A model generated the notes under the pieces. That model saw nothing but the letters and a program-made list of their open reading frames with translations. It had not been told where the DNA came from and did not search any database. Of a DNA stretch of 64,000 nt, positions 7,928-15,289 are shown one piece after another. Made by a program: the position numbers and the translations under genes. Position 1 is the first letter of the stretch; every line of letters begins with the position of its first letter. The DNA comes from Fibrobacter sp. UWB4 (lineage in GTDB: Bacteria; Fibrobacterota; Fibrobacteria; Fibrobacterales; Fibrobacteraceae): assembly GCF_002210345.1 (NCBI RefSeq), contig NZ_MWQI01000002.1:372001-436000 (forward strand), in the 5' to 3' direction.

Positions 7928-9716
7928 CCTGCAAGCAACGTACAGAGTAGGCATAGTCCTTATTGAAGTTGCCCAAATTCGCTTTGTCGCGGCTGCTACC
8001 CAGGGACACTACATAAGCGTAGTTTTCGCCCTCGTCCCACTGCGTGGTTCCCCAAAAGCCGCAGCTGCCGCCAGCATTAGCGAAGGTAAAATTGACATAC
8101 TTAAAGCCAGCAGGGAGCGCCGAAAAACCGTATGCATCCTCGTTCTCGATGTCATCGACTGCATTCCAAAGAGTCTGAGCCTTGAGTTTTTGGCCCGCCG
8201 TGGCGCTCCCGCCCACAGCGTCGATCAGGGTTTCCCATTCCGCTTGGCTCGGCACGTGCCAGCCGTCCGGACAAGCACCCTGAACATAGCCCGAGCCAAG
8301 GTCGCATTTGAAACGGCCGCACTCGCGCTTGTCCACAGCAGCTTGCCAGGTATACAGGCGACCGTAGGTGTCGCAGTCTGCTCCCTCATAATCAGGACTT
8401 TTGGCACTGCCACCGCACCAGCTGTCTTCAATTTCATAGTTCAGGTTTTCAGCCATCCAGATCTGTTCGCCGATTTTCACCTTCTTGTAGACGCGTTCCA
8501 CAACATCGCCTCGCTTTGCACAGAACTGCGTTCCACGGTCATATTCACTTTCACCGCAAGTAAATTTCTGTAATTCGTTTTCTACGCATTCAAACTTCAT
8601 CGGATTGTAATCCTTGCCATCGCATAGGTCATACACAACCTTAGCATAACAGAACTGAGCATCCATGTCATAGAGACTATCTTCGCAATCTTCAGAATTG
8701 CATTCCGAAGGGCACAACTTCAGTCGTTTTCCGTCCTTACAGATGACATCGCTAGGATTATAGGCCTTTCCGCCACACAGTTCAAGGACAGCAAAGACTC
8801 CTTCTTTTTCATTGAAATTGCAGAAGTGGGTTTCCGGATCAAAAGGCTCGTTGTTGCACGTTGCCTTGTAGAACTTTTCAATCTGGACATTCTCACCCTT
8901 GCCGCACTCAAGCGTAACCACACCAGCCTTGTCGCCAACAACCCTGCAAGCATCGTCACTGGCATCTTTTCCATTTGTGCCGTCCTTGATGACGACCGGT
9001 TCGGATTTGCCACAGGTTATTTCAACGCCGCCTTCGACTGACTTGGTCGAGCAGCTTTCGCCCGCAGGTCCGGTAACGCTTTCGCCGTCTTTTCCATTCG
9101 TGATCGTAACAGTTTTATCACCACAAGTCAAATCGTAACCGTTCTTTTGTTCATTGACTTTGATGGAGCAACTTGAACCCTGTGCGCCCGCCAGCGAAGC
9201 AAGCCACTCGGCTTCAGTTCCCTTGAAGCCGTTCTCCTTTGCGATTTCGTATGCAGACTTGCCGTTCGAGCCGTTGGTTCCGTTTTTGCCATCGGCTCCT
9301 TTAGCACCGTCCTTACCATTCAAAAGAGTCCCGACCTTTTTGCCACCGCATAGCACGTCATATCCAGAACCGTCTTTCAGAGGCTCTACGGTACAGGATG
9401 TTCCATCTACCCCATTCTTACCGTCTTTGCCGTCTGAACCATCTTTACCATTCTTGCCGTCAGAGTCCTTGACATCAGAGAGACTCACTTTTTTCCAGAC
9501 ACTGTCGGAACAGAAGTAAATAGCATCGGAACTATCGACATAAACCATGCGGCCTTTGTTCTTGGAATTGCAATCGCCCAGGTCTTTAAACGATGCAACC
9601 GTATTTAAATCGGCATTTGTAAGTTGGTCAAGTTCTTCACCGCAAGCGGTCAAAAGAGCCGTTGCAGATAATGTACCTGCAAGCGCAATAAGCATCTTTT
9701 GGGTTCTTGTATTCAT
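7923..9716 (-). CDS. FISUMP-domain lipoprotein with collagen-like Gly tracts
   Basis: This 597-residue protein begins with a lipoprotein signal ending LLTAC (Cys25), so it should be anchored to a membrane, probably on the cell surface. Residues about 80-270 hold several collagen-like G-x-x tracts (GKDGSDGKDGKNG, GKDGAKGADGKNGTNG). Residues about 295-400 hold four Cys-framed cassettes of the form C-x4-(Y/F)-(N/D)-x5-6-C. The last ~200 residues are a FISUMP domain (GEQIWMAENLNY, CPDGWHVPSQAEWETL, AYGFSALPAG, YSVRCLQD). The molecular role of FISUMP proteins is not established; adhesion or envelope structure is inference. A good Shine-Dalgarno (AAAGGAT) and a consensus promoter precede it. Confidence 0.85.
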   Translation of the reverse strand: MNTRTQKMLIALAGTLSATALLTACGEELDQLTNADLNTVASFKDLGDCNSKNKGRMVYVDSSDAIYFCSDSVWKKVSLSDVKDSDGKNGKDGSDGKDGKNGVDGTSCTVEPLKDGSGYDVLCGGKKVGTLLNGKDGAKGADGKNGTNGSNGKSAYEIAKENGFKGTEAEWLASLAGAQGSSCSIKVNEQKNGYDLTCGDKTVTITNGKDGESVTGPAGESCSTKSVEGGVEITCGKSEPVVIKDGTNGKDASDDACRVVGDKAGVVTLECGKGENVQIEKFYKATCNNEPFDPETHFCNFNEKEGVFAVLELCGGKAYNPSDVICKDGKRLKLCPSECNSEDCEDSLYDMDAQFCYAKVVYDLCDGKDYNPMKFECVENELQKFTCGESEYDRGTQFCAKRGDVVERVYKKVKIGEQIWMAENLNYEIEDSWCGGSAKSPDYEGADCDTYGRLYTWQAAVDKRECGRFKCDLGSGYVQGACPDGWHVPSQAEWETLIDAVGGSATAGQKLKAQTLWNAVDDIENEDAYGFSALPAGFKYVNFTFANAGGSCGFWGTTQWDEGENYAYVVSLGSSRDKANLGNFNKDYAYSVRCLQD

Positions 9717-9799
9717 GTTATTGATCCTTTAGGTTAAACTCATATGTGCAGAAAGTAATAAAAGTAAGCTTTTTGTAAGCATAAAAACACCACAAACAA

Positions 9800-9828
9800 A
9801 ATATAGGCTATACGAAAGAAATTGTCAA
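9800..9828 (-). promoter_or_regulatory. Sigma-70-like promoter of the FISUMP lipoprotein gene
   Basis: On the minus strand TTGACA (9823-9828) and TATATT (9800-9805) are separated by exactly 17 bp. This leaves a 5' leader of roughly 75-80 nt before the ATG at 9716. Confidence 0.7.
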
Positions 9829-9873
9829 GGATTTTGACAACAAAATTATATGAAGGTCAGGCGAAAATCCGGC

Positions 9874-10077
9874 CTAAAATTCGTTCCAGATGTCGTTGGG
9901 GAGTTTGCCAATGTCGCGGAAATCAAGCTTGCCGCTTGTGGCAGAATTCATGCTCACGAGACGTGCCAAGGGCTTGCCAGCGCGTTCAATGACGATTTCT
10001 TCGTCCTTGATAGCGACCTGGTTCAAGAGCGTCCCAAAATTCTGACGCATATCCATTGCTGAAACAACTTTCGACAC
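9874..10077 (-). CDS. Phd/YefM-family antitoxin, no adjacent toxin
   Basis: This 67-residue protein fits the Phd/YefM DNA-binding antitoxin fold: the N-terminal MDMRQNFGTLLNQV, then EEIVIERAGKPLARLVSM, which is the family core. Such antitoxins repress their own operon and neutralise a partner toxin such as Doc, YoeB or a PIN-domain RNase. The start is GTG, with AAGGA upstream. No toxin gene follows: only 157 bp separate it from the next start codon on the same strand, and that gene is a lipoprotein. The short C-terminal tail (KLDFRDIGKLPNDIWNEF) is the part that would bind a toxin, so it may act on one encoded elsewhere or be a relic. Confidence 0.75.
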   Translation of the reverse strand: MSKVVSAMDMRQNFGTLLNQVAIKDEEIVIERAGKPLARLVSMNSATSGKLDFRDIGKLPNDIWNEF

Positions 10078-10130
10078 GGGGAGTCCTTTTTATACCAATT
10101 TAATTATTATTATAATTAACGTCAAAGGAG

Positions 10131-10154
10131 ATTCCCGCTCGGAGGCGGGAATGA
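10131..10154. repeat. Dispersed palindrome (ATTCCCGC type)
   Basis: ATTCCCGC and GCGGGAAT form a perfect 8-bp stem followed by GAC. The same ATTCCCG...CGGGAATGAC design appears at 55147-55171, and ATGCCCGC variants at 31262-31290 and 55099-55135. It lies between the divergent phd-like gene and xseA. Confidence 0.7.
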
Positions 10155-10181
10155 CAAAGCAAAAGGTGGCGCCCCCAATAA

Positions 10182-11480
10182 ATGGATCAAGAAGTTCGCA
10201 CATTTTCGGTCACGCAGTACATGCGTTCGCTCAAGAACACCGTAGAAGCAACACCTGCGGTTTGGGTGCACGGGGTCATTTCGCAAATTGCGGAAAAACC
10301 GTCGGGCGTTTATCTGAGCATTGCGGACTTTGCCGATGGTGACGTGAAACCGAAGGCGACCCTCGCCCTTTACTGCTACACCGCCAAATACGATGCGATT
10401 CTTGCCAAGATTTCTAGCCTTTCGCAGCCGTTTACGCTCAAGCACGACTTGAAAGTCAATTTTCTCGTGCGCGCGGAACTGTACATCCCATACGGCAAGT
10501 TGCAAGCGCAAATTCTGGACATCGACCCGGTTTATACGATTGGCGAACTTGCACTGACCAAAAGCGCCATCCTGAAGCGCCTTGCGATGGATGGCCTGCT
10601 CGAAAAGAACAAGCAGCTCGAACTTGCCGAAGTGCCGCTCCGCGTGGGGCTTATCACAGGCGAGAATACCGCAGCGTACAAGGACTTTACCACGCGACTT
10701 GAAGCGTCTCCGTTCGCATTCGAAGTCACGACCGTCTACGCGCGGATGCAAGGGAACGAAACCGAAGGGAGCATCATCGCTGCACTGGAACAGCTCCAGA
10801 GCGATTCAAATTTAGACGTTGTCTGCATCGTGCGCGGAGGCGGCGCCAAGACGGACTTGAACTTCTTTGATAGCGAAGCGCTTTGCCGCGCGGTCGCAAA
10901 CTACCCCACCCCCGTCTTTACGGGAATCGGACACGAAATCGACCGCTGCCTTTTGGACGAAGTCGCCTACCTCTCGTGCATCACGCCCACAGACTGCGCC
11001 AAACGCCTCGTGGAACGCGTCACAGACAGCTGGAACCGCATGACAGAGGCGATGGCAAGCATTGCCGATGGCGCCCGCGATTTGCTCACCGAAAGCAACA
11101 AGCAACTCGGCACGATGGGAAACCAGCTCCAGCAAAAAGTTTTCGGATTCATCCAGAACGAAAAATCGAAGCACGTCCTTATTGCGGCATCCATCAAGAA
11201 GGACTCCGCATTTTATATAAAATCCGAGCACGAGCGCCTCGACCGCAACCGTGAAGGTTTAAAGCAAGGTTCCCGCAAGATTCTCGACCTCGCAAAATCT
11301 CAGTTCGAACTTGTAAACGAGAAAGTCAAAAACGCAGACCCCAAGACGACTCTAGCCAAGGGCTACTCGCTCACGCTAGATGCAAACGGCAAATTTATCC
11401 GCAAGGCAAGCCAGCTCAAGAGCGGCGACACCATCAAGACACGCCTCGCCGACGGGGACGTTTTGTCTGTGGTAAAGTAA
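10182..11480 (+). CDS. xseA: Exodeoxyribonuclease VII large subunit
   Basis: This 432-residue protein has an N-terminal OB fold (VWVHGVISQIAE..GVYLSIAD) and the catalytic domain with IVRGGGAKTDLNFFDSE near residue 221 and VFTGIGHEID near residue 246. A helical coiled-coil region precedes the C-terminal LAKGYSLTLDANGK motif. The enzyme degrades single-stranded DNA with the small XseB subunit in repair and recombination. No xseB gene is adjacent here. The Shine-Dalgarno is weak. It is convergent with the next gene, with only 4 bp between stop codons. Confidence 0.93.
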   Translation: MDQEVRTFSVTQYMRSLKNTVEATPAVWVHGVISQIAEKPSGVYLSIADFADGDVKPKATLALYCYTAKYDAILAKISSLSQPFTLKHDLKVNFLVRAELYIPYGKLQAQILDIDPVYTIGELALTKSAILKRLAMDGLLEKNKQLELAEVPLRVGLITGENTAAYKDFTTRLEASPFAFEVTTVYARMQGNETEGSIIAALEQLQSDSNLDVVCIVRGGGAKTDLNFFDSEALCRAVANYPTPVFTGIGHEIDRCLLDEVAYLSCITPTDCAKRLVERVTDSWNRMTEAMASIADGARDLLTESNKQLGTMGNQLQQKVFGFIQNEKSKHVLIAASIKKDSAFYIKSEHERLDRNREGLKQGSRKILDLAKSQFELVNEKVKNADPKTTLAKGYSLTLDANGKFIRKASQLKSGDTIKTRLADGDVLSVVK

Positions 11481-11484
11481 CACT

Positions 11485-11901
11485 CTAACCAAACATTGGC
11501 AAACTTTCGATTTTCTTGAAACGGCGCGTCACGGGATCCAGCTCAAAATAGCGCACAGCATCGCCAAGCGCAAGCATCACGTAGTTCGGCGTCAAAATCT
11601 GCAAGTACTTGTTCAGTTGCTGTTGCAACACGGGCCAAGTGTATTCGCCCGGAGCCTTGCACTCCACCAGGAGCCACGGCTTTGCTAGAGGCGCCCCCGC
11701 CCGAAAATTGTGCACCATGATATCCACGCGATCTGCCGTCTTCGCATCAATCGACGAAAGCGGGAATTCCACCGCAATCAAGTGTTCCGGCACCTTCACC
11801 ACATCAATCAAATAACGCACCGTCGCCTGACGGACATGTTCTTCGGGCGTTGCAGGGACTTCTTTTTTGCGAATCGGGTCAAATAGCGTATCGTGAGTCA
11901 T
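11485..11901 (-). CDS. Stand-alone HsdR-N-terminal-like PD-(D/E)XK protein
   Basis: This 138-residue protein resembles the N-terminal domain of type I restriction enzyme R subunits. The nuclease-like core is visible: VRYLIDVV, then RVDIMVHN and LLVECKAP, giving the D...E-x-K pattern. No hsdM, hsdS or helicase lies nearby, so this is the stand-alone form. Its function is not established. A TATATT box sits 7 nt before the ATG (11909-11914 on the minus strand), suggesting a leaderless transcript. Confidence 0.72.
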   Translation of the reverse strand: MTHDTLFDPIRKKEVPATPEEHVRQATVRYLIDVVKVPEHLIAVEFPLSSIDAKTADRVDIMVHNFRAGAPLAKPWLLVECKAPGEYTWPVLQQQLNKYLQILTPNYVMLALGDAVRYFELDPVTRRFKKIESLPMFG

Positions 11902-12047
11902 TGGCGTGAATATAAAAAAATCACAGAATCATGAAGGGAAAGACACTACTTCAAACAAATCATTCAAAAAATGTAAAATCAAACAAGCCGAATCAATTTA
12001 TTCATACTATTTTTATAGAGGCTTTTTTGGTCAAAGAAGGAGCAATC

Positions 12048-13460
12048 ATGGATTTACAGGAATACGTTGATCAATTCGATTCGATGACCTGCATCATGTC
12101 CGTTGAGAAAAAGCCCAACGGCTATGGCAAAATGCGCATTGAAGTCGGGAACAAGGCTTATATCGACTCCTTCAAGAGAAATAACGACAATCTTATAGAT
12201 ATGCCATTCGGCAACAAGTTCGTGCCAGGCCAGGAATACACAAAATACATTCCCAAGGACCTGAACTTCGAAAATTTTATTTACAGCAGCGCCATCCTCA
12301 AAAAGCCGATGCACGCATACATCCACTCAGAAAGGTTCAATGCCTGGTTCAACATCTTCAGCCTGCCAATCGATTTTGAAGACCCGTTCAAATGCTACTG
12401 TACCTACACACAAGAACTCTCAACCGACATCAATACGAATTCTTTGCAGAGCCTTTCAGCAAAGACAATCTCTGACGTGCTAAAGACCTGCATCAAGCTC
12501 CGCAGCACAAAGAACTTCCTCAAGACCATGGATGAAGTGATCGCGGACATCCGCAACATATGCAAAGCAAACTTCTGTTGCATCATGCTGACGGATTTCA
12601 AGGCTCGCAAATGCTCTTTACTCAGCGAAAATGCCGCTCCCGAAATAGGCAAGCATACGCTTATGGACTTCCTGAACGACGAATTCATCAACTACGCCAA
12701 ATCTTGGCTAGACATCATCAATGGAAGCTCCTGCCTGATTATCAGAGACGAAAAAGAAATGGAATATATCAAGGAGCACAGTCCCAGCTGGTACGAATCC
12801 CTTAAATCAGCCGGCATCCAGAAAATCGCCTTATTCCCGCTCAGGTACAACGACGAGACCATAGGTTTTATCTGGGCCACCAATTTCGCTCTCGAAGAAA
12901 CAGACCATATCAAGGAAACACTTGAGCTTTCTACATACTTCATCGCCTCGGAGATTGCAAACTACAAATTGCTCCAAAGGCTTGAAACGCTAAGTTCCAC
13001 AGACCTCTTGACTGGCGTAAGAAATCGCAACGCGATGAACAACCGCGTAATCCAAATTGCGTCTGGACGCGAACGAATGCCGACCTCCTACGGAATAATC
13101 TTTGCAGACCTGAACAGCCTCAAGGCTGTAAACGACAGAATCGGCCACAACGCCGGAGACAAGCTTCTGGTGGACGCCGCCGAAATTCTTCAGACAACAT
13201 TCAGTGGAAGTAGCATTTACCGCGCCGGCGGCGACGAGTTCCTGATTATCGACTTGGAAACGCCCAAAGAAGTCCTAAGCAGCAAAGTAGAAGCACTACG
13301 AGAGAAGTCGGACAATACGAACAATATCAGCTTTGCCATTGGTTTTTACTATGAAGAAAAAGGCGGCGATATTCGTGTGGCCATGCGTGAAGCCGATTCC
13401 CGCATGTACGAAGACAAAAAAGCTTTTTATGATAGACACCCTGAATGCAGGAATCGCTAA
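12048..13460 (+). CDS. GAF-GGDEF diguanylate cyclase, copy 1
   Basis: A start at ATG 12048 is preferred over the upstream in-frame ATG 11931 because AAGGAG lies just before it and the product then aligns with the downstream paralogue (MDLQEY versus MDLQEF). The product has 470 residues: an N-terminal unknown domain (~1-130), a GAF-like domain (~150-310, RNICKANFCCIMLTDF) and a GGDEF domain with an intact GGDEF signature near residue 394. It is predicted to make cyclic di-GMP. There is no transmembrane segment. The inhibitory RxxD site is absent at its usual place five residues before GGDEF. Confidence 0.85.
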   Translation: MDLQEYVDQFDSMTCIMSVEKKPNGYGKMRIEVGNKAYIDSFKRNNDNLIDMPFGNKFVPGQEYTKYIPKDLNFENFIYSSAILKKPMHAYIHSERFNAWFNIFSLPIDFEDPFKCYCTYTQELSTDINTNSLQSLSAKTISDVLKTCIKLRSTKNFLKTMDEVIADIRNICKANFCCIMLTDFKARKCSLLSENAAPEIGKHTLMDFLNDEFINYAKSWLDIINGSSCLIIRDEKEMEYIKEHSPSWYESLKSAGIQKIALFPLRYNDETIGFIWATNFALEETDHIKETLELSTYFIASEIANYKLLQRLETLSSTDLLTGVRNRNAMNNRVIQIASGRERMPTSYGIIFADLNSLKAVNDRIGHNAGDKLLVDAAEILQTTFSGSSIYRAGGDEFLIIDLETPKEVLSSKVEALREKSDNTNNISFAIGFYYEEKGGDIRVAMREADSRMYEDKKAFYDRHPECRNR

Positions 13461-14879
13461 ATGATGGACTTGCAGGAATTTGTAAATAAATTTCATACGA
13501 TGACAAGTATTTTGTCAGTCGAAAAGCGCGATGACGACAAAATTGGAACCATACGCATCGAAGCCGCGAACAACCTGTATATTCACGCCATGGAAAAAGT
13601 CGACAAAGACGGAAATGTCGTCTTTAAGGAAAAATTCATCCCTGGCAGTAGTTACGAACGTTACATGAAGAAGGAACTCAACTTCGAAAACTTCTGCTAC
13701 GAATGCGCCATCAAGAAAAAGCCCGTTCACGCATACATCCGTCCCGAGTACTATAATTTCAGCATAAACTTGTACATGATGCCGCTCAACATCAATGATC
13801 CAAAAAAGGCATATTGCAGCTACTCGCAAGAGATTTCTTTCGAAGAAAATATTGAAGCCATGTCCAATATTTCGGCGACAACATCTTCCAATGTTTTACA
13901 GGCCTGCATCAAGCTACGCGGAGCCGCAGATCTGCAAAAGACGATGGACGAAGTCATCGAGGACATCCGCCAAATTTGTGACGCCAGCTACTGTTGCGTA
14001 TTGCTCACGGACTTCAATGAGCACACTTGGTCTGTATTTAGCGACGCTCTGAAAAAAGATTCAAGCATACACTCCATTCGTGAACTGAAGGACCAGGACT
14101 TTGTTGAATTCGCAAAATCCTGGATAGACACGCTTGCCGGTAGCAATTGCCTGATGATCAAGAACCAATACGATCTTGAAGTCATCCATAAAGCAAACCC
14201 GACATGGTACGAATCGCTCACGGGAGCAAATGTCAAGAGTCTTGTTCTTTTGCCCTTGGAATACAACGGCACGACGATCGGCTTTATCTGGGTTGCAAAT
14301 TTCAACACGTCAAATACACTGATCATTAGGGAAACGCTTGAACTTACTGCATTCTTTGTCGCTTCAGAAATAGCAAACTACCAATTGCTAGGAAAACTCG
14401 AAACACTCAGCCGTATAGACCTCTTGACTGGCGCCATGAACCGTAATTCCATGAACAACAAGGTTACACAGTTCATGAACGGAGAAGTGCAGTTCAAGTC
14501 TCTAGGCGTCATCTTTGCAGACTTGAACGGTCTCAAATCAACAAACGACAATCAGGGGCACGATGCCGGCGACAAGCTATTGAAAGATGCAGCCCAGATT
14601 TTAAGAAGCTATTTCAGCGACTGCGAACTTTACCGCGCCGGCGGCGACGAGTTCTTGGTCATTGCCCTAGACAAGCCAAAGAAGGATCTTGAAGACAAAG
14701 TCAACAGGATCCGCGAGGAATCGATGATCCCAGGCAAGGTCAGTTTTGCCATCGGACTCTACTATTGCGAAAACGGGGAAAGCATCTGTACAGCCATGCA
14801 TAAAGCAGACGGACTCATGTACGAAGACAAGAAGCGTTACTACGACCGGTTTCCCGCCAACAGAAGGCGATTTTTATAA
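13461..14879 (+). CDS. GAF-GGDEF diguanylate cyclase, copy 2
   Basis: This 472-residue paralogue of the preceding gene begins directly after its stop codon, so the two are co-transcribed. Domain order is the same: an N-terminal unknown domain, a GAF-like domain (RQICDASYCCVLLTDF) and a GGDEF domain with GGDEF near residue 394. The RxxD product-inhibition motif is also absent. The similarity runs along the whole length, pointing to a tandem duplication whose N-terminal halves have since diverged. The natural ligand of the GAF-like region is unknown. ATG 13464 is an equally possible start. Confidence 0.85.
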   Translation: MMDLQEFVNKFHTMTSILSVEKRDDDKIGTIRIEAANNLYIHAMEKVDKDGNVVFKEKFIPGSSYERYMKKELNFENFCYECAIKKKPVHAYIRPEYYNFSINLYMMPLNINDPKKAYCSYSQEISFEENIEAMSNISATTSSNVLQACIKLRGAADLQKTMDEVIEDIRQICDASYCCVLLTDFNEHTWSVFSDALKKDSSIHSIRELKDQDFVEFAKSWIDTLAGSNCLMIKNQYDLEVIHKANPTWYESLTGANVKSLVLLPLEYNGTTIGFIWVANFNTSNTLIIRETLELTAFFVASEIANYQLLGKLETLSRIDLLTGAMNRNSMNNKVTQFMNGEVQFKSLGVIFADLNGLKSTNDNQGHDAGDKLLKDAAQILRSYFSDCELYRAGGDEFLVIALDKPKKDLEDKVNRIREESMIPGKVSFAIGLYYCENGESICTAMHKADGLMYEDKKRYYDRFPANRRRFL

Positions 14880-14894
14880 AGCCTCAAAACGCTC

Positions 14895-14923
14895 TTGACA
14901 TTTGCATTAAGCGGAACTATATT
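14895..14923 (+). promoter_or_regulatory. Consensus promoter of the Ala-rich leader
   Basis: TTGACA (14895-14900) and TATATT (14918-14923) are separated by exactly 17 bp. The predicted start of transcription is about 14930-14931, which coincides with the A of the leader ATG, so the leader ORF would be translated from a leaderless message. Confidence 0.75.
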
Positions 14924-14930
14924 TTTGCAC

Positions 14931-15041
14931 ATGATTATCTTTGGACAGAACACCATCGCAGCGAAAGCGATTGCAGCAAGCCCGGCAGCAGCCCGAGCTA
15001 TTATGGGGCTGTCCAAAGAAACCAAGATCTGTAAAGCATAA
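14931..15041 (+). CDS. Putative alanine-rich leader peptide (36 residues)
   Basis: The ORF runs ATG 14931 to TAA 15039-15041. It contains ten Ala codons, nine of them in residues 10-23 (AAKAIAASPAAARA). No Shine-Dalgarno precedes it, but the consensus promoter places the transcript start at the ATG. The peptide has no recognisable domain. Three base-paired alternatives overlap or follow the Ala run and end in an intrinsic terminator. The next gene encodes an AlaA-like aminotransferase. This is the arrangement of amino-acid attenuators such as trpL, hisL and ilvL, here with alanine codons. Translation is not proven; the transcript could instead be a small RNA. Confidence 0.5.
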   Translation: MIIFGQNTIAAKAIAASPAAARAIMGLSKETKICKA

Positions 15042-15099
15042 CGCGAAAAACTCAGATTAAAAGTTTCAAGGGCAGCCCCGCAAACGGCTGTCTTTTTTT
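14988..15099 (+). promoter_or_regulatory. Attenuator-like alternative RNA hairpins with terminator
   Basis: Four strands can be drawn. Strand 1 (14988-14994, inside Ala codons 20-21) pairs with strand 2 (15006-15012). Strand 2 (15005-15014, GGGGCTGTCC) also pairs over 10 bp with strand 3 (15070-15079, GGGCAGCCCC, one wobble). Strand 3 (15070-15077) pairs with strand 4 (15086-15093), followed by seven T residues, forming a terminator. A further 10-bp pairing joins 14939-14948 with 15009-15018. A ribosome stalled on the Ala codons would mask strand 1 and favour the 2:3 antiterminator. Confidence 0.55.
15070..15099 (+). terminator. Intrinsic terminator after the Ala-rich leader
   Basis: The stem GGGCAGCC / GGCTGTCT with wobble pairs and an 8-nt loop is followed by TTTTTTT at 15093-15099. 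It ends a transcript of about 170 nt if not prevented. The aminotransferase gene begins 190 bp further on. Confidence 0.75.
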
Positions 15100-15172
15100 A
15101 TACCCTAAACTTTTATACCCAAAAAATTAACCATAAAACAAGGAATCGAAAATTCTTACCTAATAATGCTCT

Positions 15173-15204
15173 GGATCCTTAGCCCTTTACAGGGTTCAGG
15201 ATGA
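15173..15204. repeat. Dispersed palindrome (CTGGATCCTT...CAGGATGAC type)
   Basis: One copy of an element whose ends read GTCATCCTGA and GGATCCAG, here in the inverted orientation. It lies in the gap between the leader terminator and the aminotransferase gene. Further copies are at 20162, 38775 and 43150 and inside hrpA. The rest of this 410-bp gap (14880-15289) holds the leader region and a TATAAT at 15238-15243. Confidence 0.7.
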
Positions 15205-15289
15205 CGCAGGCATAACATTACAGAATGAATATTATTCTATAATTACGCAGTAAAAAAGTGAATTTTCGATACCGCTATAGGAGTCTAAA

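Noticed and set aside
9717-9873. Search for a toxin partner of the Phd-like protein
   Set aside because: The gap is too short for a toxin gene and contains a promoter for the next gene.
11485-11901. Type I restriction system
   Set aside because: Only an HsdR-N-like domain exists; hsdM, hsdS and the motor domain are absent.
14931-15100. Leader transcript considered as 6S or SRP RNA
   Set aside because: The SRP loop motif (GGAAG...AGCAGCC in the right context) is absent and the central-bubble hairpin of 6S RNA is not evident; the Ala-codon run and alternative hairpins fit an attenuator better.
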